Under the pieces are notes generated by a model. It was not told where the DNA came from. It did no database searches and saw only the letters and a list, made by a program, of their open reading frames with translations. A stretch of DNA of 64,000 nucleotides from Malania oleifera (lineage: Eukaryota; Streptophyta; Magnoliopsida; Santalales; Ximeniaceae), in NCBI RefSeq assembly GCF_029873635.1, contig NC_080417.1, positions 29,163,682 to 29,227,681 on the forward strand, given 5' to 3'. A program made the translations under genes and the position numbers. Below, in pieces: positions 1-9,426 of the stretch (positions are counted from its first letter, which is position 1; every line of letters starts with the position of its first letter).

Positions 1-274
1 CCTATGTTGTGGATAGGCTCCCCGTCAGTTAGGGTTGAGGAGGCCAATCTGACTTTCGGAGTTCAGTTGAGTTATCCTGGTCGGCCAACTAGTGATAGGT
101 CCCACCTACAGGCCGCATAACCCTATCATAAGGGGTTAAATTATGACTTTCAGTTATCCATCTAGGAAAATTTTTTCAGTTATTATATGTAATGACCCGA
201 ATAATAATGGTATTTAAATAATAAAGAGGGATGGAAATGGAAACAGTAACAAAAGGAGGCAGCCGATTTCTTCA

Positions 275-495
275 ACGAATGCGTATTTTGAAGGTGATAA
301 TTCCAAGAAAATTTCTTAGGTCTGATCGACGAACACTGAGGTTTCGTCAACGAGGGTTCTTTAGGATCTCGTCAACGAGAAGATACCGAGAGAGGATTTT
401 TTAGAAGTCTGAAATTTGTCGATGAGGATGCAGGTTCATCTATGAACTTTCTACAAGACTCGTCGATGAGGTGACGTGGCTCGTCGACGAATCAC
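275..495. repeat. TCGTCGACGA-like palindrome array in U3 of LTR B
   Basis: About seven exact or one-off copies of TCGTCGACGA (for example TCGTCAACGAG, TCGTCGATGAG, TCGTCGACGAA) lie in this 220-bp stretch, irregularly spaced by 15-50 bp and ending next to the TATA box at 500. The position corresponds to U3 of the LTR. Similar arrays are present in LTR E, the G1 LTR and the unrelated Copia C2. Confidence 0.8.
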
Positions 496-2050
496 GCAGT
501 ATAAATAGTGTTAAACTCAGATTTTACGCAAAAAATTTCAACCGAGAAACCCTTTCTTCCTCCCTATGGTTTCCCTTCCAATTTTCTTCTATTTTGGCCT
601 TGTTAGTTATCGGATTGATGATCTGAGGCCACCACGACGTTCCTAGAAGAGTTCTCTTCAAGTCTGCTGGGACGAATCGTCAGTGGAATCAAGTTAAATT
701 TCTTCCTAGAATCAGGGTAAGGCCTTTTTGTAGAAATTTGGCTTTCCAGCAGTTGTAGAAAATGCTATAGATGTAGAAATAGTGATGTTTTGTTTTGGAA
801 TTTATGTTTTTCAGGGTGTTAAGTGGAGAACCCTGCGGGTGTAGGACCTGTTACAATAGGGGGATTTTAGCAGAAATCAGGTAAGGGAAATATGTTATGC
901 TAGGTAGTTCTAAAATGATTTCCAGTGTAAAATGTATAATTTTACCAGGTTATTATTCACAGCAGGACTTTATACAGTTTCTTAATTATGAATATTATGT
1001 ATTAAATTACTGTGTGGCTTGAGAATATGAAAACAGTACAGAAGTATGTTTTACAATATTTTCAGGGTATGTTTACAGAATATACAGTCAGTGGATATGT
1101 TTTATAGTACTTACAAAATACCATGATTATACAGTTTTCAGTACCATGATTATACAGTTTCAGTGTCATGGTTAATACAGTTATTACAGAATCATGGTAA
1201 AACAGATAGTGGTATATATAGATGTATTATATAGTATTAAATCCTGTTGGACCATTACAATTTATAGAGCACGGTACCGTAGTTACAGATATTCAGTTCA
1301 GAGTGCAACCACCTATTCAGATAATATGTGGTAGTAGGTCGATCATATAGTGCCCACGAGTGGATAGGCTCCCCATCAGATATGGGTTGAGGAGGGCAGA
1401 TCAGACCGAGAGAGTATAGTGGTTTACCCTGGTTGGCCAGCCAAAGTAGATGCCGCCTACGGGCCGCACAACTGTGTCATGAGGGGTTAAATCATGACAC
1501 ACAGTTATCCACAGGGAAGTTTTTCAGCTATTATTATGTATATACAGATTTACAGTGACAGAGAATATACTTATGTACAGTAGAAGTATTTTTGAGTAGA
1601 AACTTAAAGTATAGATATGTTAAGCAACCTGGAAAGGGAGTTGGTTTATATTACTTGTATTGCAATTACAGTTTCAATTATACATGATTATATAGCAACA
1701 AATTTTCATAGTATTGTAACTCATTTGCCACACACTAACAATAGCATATTTCGTCTTACTGAGCATTGGCTCATCCCATTACTTTAACATTTTTTAGGTG
1801 ATCCAGGTAGGCGAGCAAACCAGGCTCGCAGATAAAGGGGTCTCAATATTGCCCTGATATTAGAGTGAGTATTTTTGGGAGTGTTTTTGTATAGCCCTAT
1901 CCAGTTGAGAGTATTTTTGGAAAACAATCATATATGTATATTTTGGGAAACATTTTAGCACTCTGGTATTGTATATAATTATATATACAATTATGTTCAT
2001 TTTATTTTCGCTTCTTGCTGCTTAGGTTGATGGTTGGGTTTAATTCAGTT

Positions 2051-2062
2051 TGGTATCAGAGC
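2051..2062 (+). other. tRNA-Met primer-binding-site-like motif inside LTR B
   Basis: The motif TGGTATCAGAGC is the standard plant LTR-retrotransposon primer-binding site, complementary to the 3' end of initiator tRNA-Met. Here it lies about 64 bp inside the LTR end defined by the TSD, instead of just outside it. A degenerate copy sits at the corresponding place in LTR A, near 2705. Confidence 0.55.
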
Positions 2063-2774
2063 ATTATAAATGTTATAGTATAAAAATAAAAAAAAAAAAC
2101 CCCCAGTTAAATAGCAAGTTGTTACATTATATATATATATATATATATATATCCAGATTTACAGAAATCGTAGACATACCTATGAATATTAGAAGTATTA
2201 TGAATAGAATATTCATAAAAATCAATTTATGTTAAGCAACATAGGTATGAGCTATACAGTATATTATTTATACGTGTTTTCTCATACTTAGTTATTTACG
2301 GTACTTCTAAATTAGATTTTACAATTATGTAAACTCATTTGCCACACACTAGCAATAGCATATTTCGTCTTACTGAGCGTTGTCTCATCCCAGTGATTTA
2401 ACATTTTTCAGGTGATCCAATTAGGCGAGCAGATCAGGCTCGCAAATAGAGGGGATTACAGTACTGCCCTATCTGTAGGGTGAGTGTTTTCGGGAAGTCA
2501 TTCTTTTTTAGTAGTCCCTAGGTCTAGGTGAGGGCATTTTGGGGAATGGCTATGTATGCATATTCTGGAAAATTCTGACACTCTGGTATTGTATATAATG
2601 ATGTGGTTATATGTATTTTGTTTTCCATTGCATAGGTAGTTTATTGAGTTCTAGATTCCACGGTCCCTATCTAGTCCATGATGATGGTTTGGTTTATATT
2701 AGAAGGTATCAGAGTAATGAAATTTTACAATTTATATATGTGAAAAAAAAGGGCATGAAAATCAGGTCGTTACA

Positions 2775-5700
2775 TTTATGATTTGATATGGTTTGTTCTC
2801 TAGGTTATGAGTGTTATTGCGATGCCTTAATATATATTCTTTGATGAATCTATGACCTATAGGGATGATTATATTGGTAGCATCATAAAATGAATAAATC
2901 TTAATCCAGTATACTCATTTTAAAAGACTTGAAAATGAATGCTTATACCTCTTGGCCTATTAAATGAAAGTAACTTTTGATATGTATAAGCACTTATAAG
3001 CATCTAAGCTATCACTCAAAACAAAAGGGGGAGCACCTAAATATAATTCTTATTTTTTTTTGTTCACAAATATTTTTAGGTTAGATCTATTTTGAATTCA
3101 ATGTGGCATGTGCTTAAATGAAATGATCTTTGTGAATACTTAAGTTGATATATATTGCTTTGCCACATATTGTTTGCGTTTGCCATATGATCTTGCATGT
3201 GATTTTTAAATATTTAGGATCATTATGGTTGGGTTTTTCTGGTTATATTTAAGTATGTGCTTAATTGACAAACCAGAAAATTTGTGCTTACTTGATCTTT
3301 AAAGTTTCTTCTTCAGCAAGCAATCTCCAGTGCCTTTTTGCAAACATCAAAGGGGAATATATATTTATTATTATATACATATATATTTTTAAATTGCATA
3401 ATTGGTTTGGTAACTTTACATGAAAATGCAGGCGAACTAGTTAGATCATATTTATGCTCAAACCTATTTTTTTATATATACCACATGTCTTCAAATTTCA
3501 ATTTTCTACGAGTCTTATGAAATGCTTAAATTGTAATGGTTTGAAAATATTTTTGGTTTGACTATATTTTCATGTCATTTAAATCTTTAAATGACTAGTT
3601 ATACTGTTTGTGTGCTTAATTGTCATATTTTCCCATAATAATTATATTTATTTTTTTTATATACATTTTTTGTTGATGCCAAAAGGGAGAGAAATATACT
3701 TGCAAAAATTGGTATGCATATATTCTTGGGGGGAGCTTTATTTGGCTTTGTCCATTTTTGCATTTGTATTTGTTATCATCAAAAAAGGAGAGATTGTTGA
3801 CTTTTTGAGTTCTATCTCGTTTTTTATAATGACAAATACAAGGTAATTAATGTTTGCCGAATTATTGTACAGGATCAAATTGGCGAAATTATATGGCGGC
3901 ACATATTGACTTGAAGAAAAAGAAGACCCAAAGTGTTTAATTTCTTTGTATTTTTAATTCAGGTTTGTAATATTATTTAAATTCTAACGATCTATAATAA
4001 TTGATGCATATCATGCATGTAGAGACCTATAAGCTTAAGACCGTTGAATGACCTTAGGGATCATCATTCGGTCGACCGACACTGGATTTTTGGGTCTAGG
4101 TAAAAAGACCTTAGAAAGACCCTATGACCTTGCACAGACACTTAGAGTAAGAGTCCATTTTCATATATGCTATCAGGGGAAATTAATATTCAAAATCAGA
4201 ACTTAAATGCACAACCTAAGTGTGCTCGATTGACCGAACCAGAACCTACATAGAAGCTTCGGTCAACCAAACCTCCTAGAGTCAACTTGTTGACTATTCG
4301 GTCGACCATTTTAAAATGAACTTGAACTTTATGATTGACCGAACTAACACGTGGGGAATTCCCAACGCAATGATCGACCGAAATCTTAGTTCAAATTTAA
4401 CCTGGTCAACCGAACCTCTGAATTTGGTCAATCGAACATGCTCTGGTCGATCGAACCTTGGAAGATCCAAAATCGCCTAAATATGGTCGACCAAAACCTC
4501 AGTTCAAAAATGCCATGGTCGACCGAACTTAGTGGTTTGGTCGACCAAACCTCAAATATGGTTGACCGAAACTTTGGTTGCTCGATTTTTACCGAGGTTA
4601 AACGCGGTTGTTTTTATTAAACATGGTTAAAATTTTTTTAATAATTCCCCTAATATCCCAAACGGTCATAATTTTGGGTATATCTATAAATATGAATTCA
4701 TTTGCAAAATTAAGACATGATTAGGGATTTGATTAGCCAAAAAAATTTTCTGAATTTTTGAGAGCCCCTCTTCATACCCAAAGCCAAAAACACTCATCCT
4801 TTGTCATTCCTTTTGTTAAATCAAAGAATCTTTGAGTGATTTTAAATTGTCTCACTTGTTAAAACTCTCATTGTGTTGATTGTGTGTTTGATTTATGATT
4901 GAGAGTTAAGCCAAAGTTTTTTCCCCAGATTGAATTAATAAATCCTTGTGTGGAGAAAACTTTTAACTAATGAGTCTTTACATCATTATTGCAAGACTCA
5001 TTAAGCTTGTGTTTTGATTGTGTAAAAATTATTTTGACAACCTTATACTACAAATATCTCTTGTGCTAGATTTTTGAGAAAATCATTTTTGAGATATTTT
5101 GATTACACTTGTTGGATATCTTTGAAACCATACTTGTAATTGAGATACTTTGATATATTGTTTCAAAGATTGTTTGAAAACACACTCTTGCAATTAATTG
5201 CCTATTGACATTAGATTAAGTGTTATTGCCCATCGTTGCCCTGAGCTTATAGTTATTATCCGTTTTAGGTGCGTTGATTATTGCATATGCGTATTGGTAC
5301 ATATCTGCTTAGTGTAAGAAGTATCTTGATTGTACGCAAATTTTATATTATCTAATTGTATTCTAGGCATGGCTTGAGGGGGTGTTGATCTAGCCCGTAA
5401 GGATCGATAAGGCCTTCTCCGCCCCATAAGGAGAGTTTGTAAAGGTTGAGTTCAGCCCAGAGAATTTGACCTAGTTGTAAATGGTGCCGCTCCACCCGTT
5501 AAGGGAGCAATAGTGGTAATCCTCAGGGTTTGCGAGCTGAGACGGGTCCGTAGGCACAGTTGGCCGAGCTCCAATAACATTTCTTGTGTCTGCTTTTAAT
5601 TTCCGCATTTTAAATTCTAGCACTTGAATGTTTATGTTTTACTATTGAGATTGATAGAGTTTATGAATATAAAGAAAGATCCTAGGTTGAGTATTACTGC

Positions 5701-5781
5701 TATTGATTTGGATATACCTAAGACAATTTTTCAAATATCCAATTCACCCTCCCTCCTCTTGGGAATACATTAATTCCAACA
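2775..5781 (+). mobile_element. Sirevirus-like Copia 3' end: internal tail plus 3' LTR (copy i)
   Basis: The LTR is 3795-5781, starts TGTTGAC and ends TTCCAACA. Just upstream is the polypurine tract at 3781-3794, and two further polypurine-like runs lie at 3023-3033 and 3681-3690. Repeated polypurine tracts before the 3' LTR are a known Sirevirus (Copia) feature. A TATA box (TATAAATA) is at 4685-4692. No pol domain is visible upstream. Two more full-length or near full-length copies of the LTR (47931, 60815) and one reverse fragment (59438) occur in the window. Broken fossil. Confidence 0.65.
4065..4575. repeat. GGTCGACCGAA array in U3 of Sirevirus-like LTR (copy i)
   Basis: About a dozen copies of GGTCGACCGAA or close variants (GGTCGACCAAA, GGTCAACCGAA, GGTCGATCGAA) are spread over about 500 bp at irregular 20-50 bp intervals. 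The core GGTCGACC is a perfect palindrome. The array ends about 110 bp before the TATA box of this LTR. Confidence 0.85.
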
Positions 5782-6128
5782 TTAACTATGTCCGACTGTC
5801 TAATCATTTTACTAACAAATCATTTTTAATTATAGTATACATATATATTCAAAAGTAGTATACTAATTTTTTGTATAATTATTACTTTATAGGGTTTGCG
5901 ACTGTCACAAAAACTACGACAATGTCAGGCACTACAGTCGAATGTGTGCAAATTTTGACTTGTATTTTTTGTTATCTGAATAGAATTAATTTTTGTATTT
6001 TAATTTAAATTTGTATTTGCATGTATTTGCATTTTGAACAATTTGTATTTTAATTCTGAATAATTTATGAATGCTTTAGCAATTCTAGTTTAATTCTATG
6101 TATGCTAAAATGTAATTACAGGTTTTTA
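5782..6128. other. AT-rich spacer, nothing recognised
   Basis: This stretch between the Sirevirus-like LTR and the CACTA-like remnant has no credible coding region or repeat that I can name. It could be the decayed 5' part of the following transposon. Confidence 0.5.
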
Positions 6129-6585
6129 CAAGAATTTTTAAAAAAAAAAAAAACACCACGACATAGTATTAGTGATGGTTTTAAAACCGTCACTAATAGT
6201 CCATTATTAGTGACAGTTCTCAAACAATCACTAATAGTTGGTCCTGTGAGCATTAGTGATGGTTTAATAAACGTTACTAATACTTGAGCTTTAGTGACGA
6301 TTTTGAGCCAATAAAATGTAGTATTTATAGTGACAATCTTAGGCTTTAAATGACGAAATGAAAGTGTCACTAATACTTTATTATTAGTGACAGTTTTAGG
6401 AATTCGTCACTAATAAGAATTAATCACCGTAGATTTAGCGACTAATTGTGAACCGTCATTAATACTCATTAAAATGTCACTAATACTTCTAATACTCATT
6501 AAACCGTCACTAATAAGTATTAGTGACGGTTTTGTATTATTAGTGGCGATTTTAATTCGTCACTAATAACCTTATTTTTTGTAGT
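6129..6585. mobile_element. Non-autonomous CACTA-like DNA transposon remnant
   Basis: More than ten direct and inverted copies of the unit TATTAGTGACGGTTTT and its complement AAACCGTCACTAATA fill 6163-6570. The right end is TTTTTTGTAGT, the complement of the ACTACAAAAA terminus of plant CACTA (En/Spm) elements. The left end is degraded. No transposase is present. The reading frames open here on both strands are by-products of the repeat units. Confidence 0.65.
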
Positions 6586-7106
6586 ACATATTGCTATTGA
6601 TCTTCATTTTGTTCATGATCTAGTCTCCAAAGGAATGTTACAAGTCTCCCATGTCAGCACACACAACCAACTTGCAGACCTCTTGACTAAAGCTTTTTCA
6701 CACCAAAAGTTTCAAAATTTATGCACTAAGATCGGCTTATCTGATGGCGCGCCTATCTTGAGGGGGCATGTAAAGGAAATCATGTAGTTGCAACCATCTT
6801 GATTTCCTTGACCAGATTGTTTGAAAATCATCAACGGTTTTCGACAGTTTATTGATGGTTACATCAACGAATTCAGACAGAATCTAATTTAGAAGGAAAC
6901 CATCTACGGTTTTGTTCGGTGTTGTTTTAGCCTAAGATCTTCTTATTACGTTATTTGAATATTTTTAATATCCGATAGTCTAGAATCTTCTTGTTACGTT
7001 ATTTGAATATTTTTGAATTTATAACCGTAATACTATGTACAGTCCTTATATAGAGGACATCTTCATATCAATGAAATATACTTCTGCAACTTCTTTACTT
7101 ATTACA
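6586..7106 (+). mobile_element. Copia C6 remnant: RNase H tail, polypurine tract, 3' LTR
   Basis: 6586-6757 encodes the end of a Copia RNase H domain (recognisable words IDLHFVHD and QLADLLTKAF). A polypurine tract TTGAGGGGGCA follows at about 6758-6768, then a 338-bp LTR (6769-7106) beginning TGTAAAGG and ending ATTACA, with ATATAGAGG serving as its likely TATA region near 7051. The 5' part is absent in this window; the CACTA-like element abuts the RNase H piece. Fossil. Confidence 0.75.
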
Positions 7107-8880
7107 TTTAATAAATTCATAAACCATAGTCTTCTGCCCCGCTTTCAAGCTTCTTGCTTGGGAGCAATGGTTTTCCTACTAAATAAATTGTCCTTACCAG
7201 TTAAAAAAAAAAAAAAAGAAGATCAGACCCCAAAGAAAATGGCTACCAAACATTTTCTCACCTCCATCACTCTGCTGGAGAGAAACCCTAAAAGCTTGGT
7301 CAGACACTAAAGGCAAGAGCTCCTCATGGCAAGTTTTAGGTTCCCCAATATTTCGAACTCAGAAATTCCTTCTTTAAATTTCTAAAATAAAAGTTACCGT
7401 CCAATTAAACCAACAACTTCAAGTTGCATAAGCTGGAGGGAGCCCACAAGAAAAATAAAACAAAACAAAACAGAAAAAACAACAGAAAAAAAATTGGACC
7501 CACAATCCACACGTTTAGAATCTAAACGCTAGACACCAAAATTACATGCAGAAGCAGGTTTCTCTTCTAAGGATGATCAACCGGTGAGGCATTGTTTGCT
7601 TTTAGTCACTGCCTCCCGGTTTTATACTTTCACTTGCTTATAACCTAAACTCTCCTTGTAAGCATAAGATCTCCTTCGTACAGATTTGGTGTGGGACTAT
7701 GACAAAGTCTCTTGTCTAATCTCTATCATTCTTGTCGGTGTGATTTTTTTAGTACACATCCGATATGAGACCGTGACAGCAGTTTAGCCTCTTTCTTTCG
7801 ACAACTCTTCTTTCTTTTTAGAAGTAAATAATTTTTTCAATTTTTAACATCTTGGTGTAACATCTAAAAGTTGTGGATTTTAAATTTTTAAAAATTAACA
7901 ACTCGTTTGGCTTGTAAAATTTTTTTTTTGTTGAAATGAGACTGGATATAATAAAAATTTTGGGAACGTAACTAATATGTATTGCTTGTATATTTTTTTA
8001 TTATTTCATTTAACACATAATAAGAAAGGAGAAAACATTTTCATCGTAAAATTTAAGAATAATTATTCCTTATACATTCCTTATTATGTACTCAAAAAAA
8101 TTTATAATATTATTTGTTTTATGGTATCAAAATATTTTTTTGTATAATTGTAACTAATCTATTCTTAAAAATAGACATTCAGCAAATCAAACATAGGTAT
8201 AAGTTATTCTATTCTATTCTATTATTGATCTTAGTTTTTCCTTACAAAATTATTAACTCATTAATTATAATTTTTAAAAATATATAAATATTTTTCAGCC
8301 TATTGAACCTAATTCCTCCATCATAAATGCACTCATAAATATACTTAATCCTAACATAATTAAATGGATCTAACCAAAGCTATAGCCCAGTTGTTTACAA
8401 GTTCAAATGAATCAATTCCATGTATATTTAGTTTTAATTCATTTATGAAACGATTGAATCAAGCTCTCAAACTATTCACCAAAAACTTAATTTAATTACG
8501 ACCCTAATTATAAGCTCCAAGACTTTGGAGATTGAGACACAATCACATGCCGGAAAAGAAACCCAAGTAATTAAACAAATAAATATACATTTCAATACAT
8601 ATGTGCGCAATATAATACAAATAGTATTCATAAGCATTTTTAAATGAAATATGTAAATATATATATATATAATTATTAAAATATATTTAGGATTACATTT
8701 AAAAACTCAAATTTAAGATATATTATTTGACTTTCATATCTTAAAACTAGATGGAACTCTATTCGGGGTCAACTTACAATGTGGCTGTGCTCACAACGGC
8801 AAACATTAAAAAATTAAAAGAAGAAGTCCCTCACTAAAGCGGGGCACAGCTCACCAAAGGAGGTAGATTTTGTGCCAAGT
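7107..8880. other. Intergenic region upstream of the vicilin-like gene
   Basis: AT-rich DNA with poly-A/T runs. No coding region with family support, no LTR and no inverted-repeat element could be recognised in it. Confidence 0.5.
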
Positions 8881-8917
8881 GCTAGCGTGAGCATCCGCCA
8901 CGCACATCACCATGAAT

Positions 8918-8956
8918 ACACGTGTCCATCCAGATGACACGTGGCTCCGTGACTCA
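8918..8956 (+). promoter_or_regulatory. Two G-box/ABRE motifs and a GCN4-like motif upstream of vicilin-like gene
   Basis: ACACGTGT lies at 8918-8925 and GACACGTGGC at 8936-8945, both ACGT-core G-box/ABRE sequences bound by bZIP factors such as ABI5. TGACTCA (GCN4-like, known from seed storage promoters) is at 8950-8956. They lie about 160-200 bp before the start codon, which fits a promoter active in seeds under abscisic acid control. The seed role is inferred from the motifs and gene family, not shown. Confidence 0.6.
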
Positions 8957-9054
8957 CTCATCTCTCCACCCGCCTTACACATACTACAAACCAGCCCAGA
9001 TCATCCGATCCCCCTTCCTTTCTTTCACTCCTGCGCTCGCAATCCTCAGCAGCC

Positions 9055-9062
<8 letters not shown>

Positions 9063-9087
<25 letters not shown>

Positions 9088-9088
9088 A
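9063..9088 (+). repeat. (GA)n microsatellite in the presumed 5' UTR
   Basis: A run of about 13 GA dinucleotides lies 30 bp before the ATG of the vicilin-like gene. GA-rich leaders are common in plant genes. Confidence 0.8.
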
Positions 9089-9116
9089 TAATATTAAGCA
9101 ACCATTATTGTTAATA

Positions 9117-9426
9117 ATGTGGAGGGGAAAGCAAGCTCCTGTTTTGATTTTTCTTCTTGTTGTTTTGCAAGTCTTGTACTGCTATGGTACTGGGGAAGGT
9201 GGAGATGGGTCGTCGTCGGGTGCGTCGCCGGCGGCGGCGGCGGCGGTGGTGAAGAAGGAGGAGAGGAGGACGCTGGTGTCGACGGAGTACGGAGAGATCT
9301 CCGCCGCTGAATTCAGTGGTGGAAGAGGGGCGCCGACGTACCATCTTCACTTCATCACCATGGAGCCCAACTCCCTGTTCCTCCCTGTGCTTCTGCATGC
9401 AGACATGGTGATCTATGTGGATACTG
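9117..9426 (+). CDS. Vicilin-like gene, exon 1
   Basis: Encodes the signal peptide (core [11 protein letters not shown]), an Ala-rich linker and the start of cupin 1 ending at ...VIYVDTG. The donor is CTG|GTGCGT. The phase, with one base carried over, joins exactly to exon 2 to continue the family's conserved glycine-rich strand before LSW. Confidence 0.85.

Larger units (their letters stand above)
188..2126 (+). mobile_element. Solo Gypsy-type LTR B nested in LTR A
   Basis: Begins TGTAATGACCCG and ends GTTGTTACA, about 1.94 kb. It is flanked by the direct repeat TTATA at 183-187 and 2127-2131, a 5-bp target-site duplication typical of LTR retrotransposon integration. No internal region is present, so it is a solo LTR left by LTR-LTR recombination. 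A TATA box (TATAAATA) lies at 500-507, preceded by an array of TCGTCGACGA-like motifs. It is younger than LTR A, into which it is inserted. Confidence 0.85.
1..2774 (+). mobile_element. Gypsy-type LTR A (left end outside window), split by LTR B
   Basis: Bases 1-187 match the middle of LTR B at about 1345-1540 (same blocks 'ggataggctcccc', 'gccgca', 'aggggttaaat'). Bases 2127-2774 match the 3' part of LTR B and end in GTCGTTACA. The two pieces are therefore one LTR, interrupted by B at 187/2127. No gag or pol follows, so it may be a solo LTR; its left end is off-window. Family placement as Gypsy/Ty3 rests on resemblance to the LTRs of G1 further right. Confidence 0.75.

Noticed and set aside
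4065-4575. CRISPR-like array
   Set aside because: Units are about 11 bp, imperfect and irregularly spaced, in a plant LTR; there are no spacers of constant length and no cas genes.
6116-6370. Small proteins on both strands
   Set aside because: Translations of the inverted TTAGTGACGG units of the CACTA-like element.
8922-9116. Upstream extension of the vicilin-like protein in the same frame
   Set aside because: The frame is open only from a GTG at 8922 and an ATG at 8934, inside the G-box region, and would bury the signal peptide. The ATG at 9117 fits the family start.
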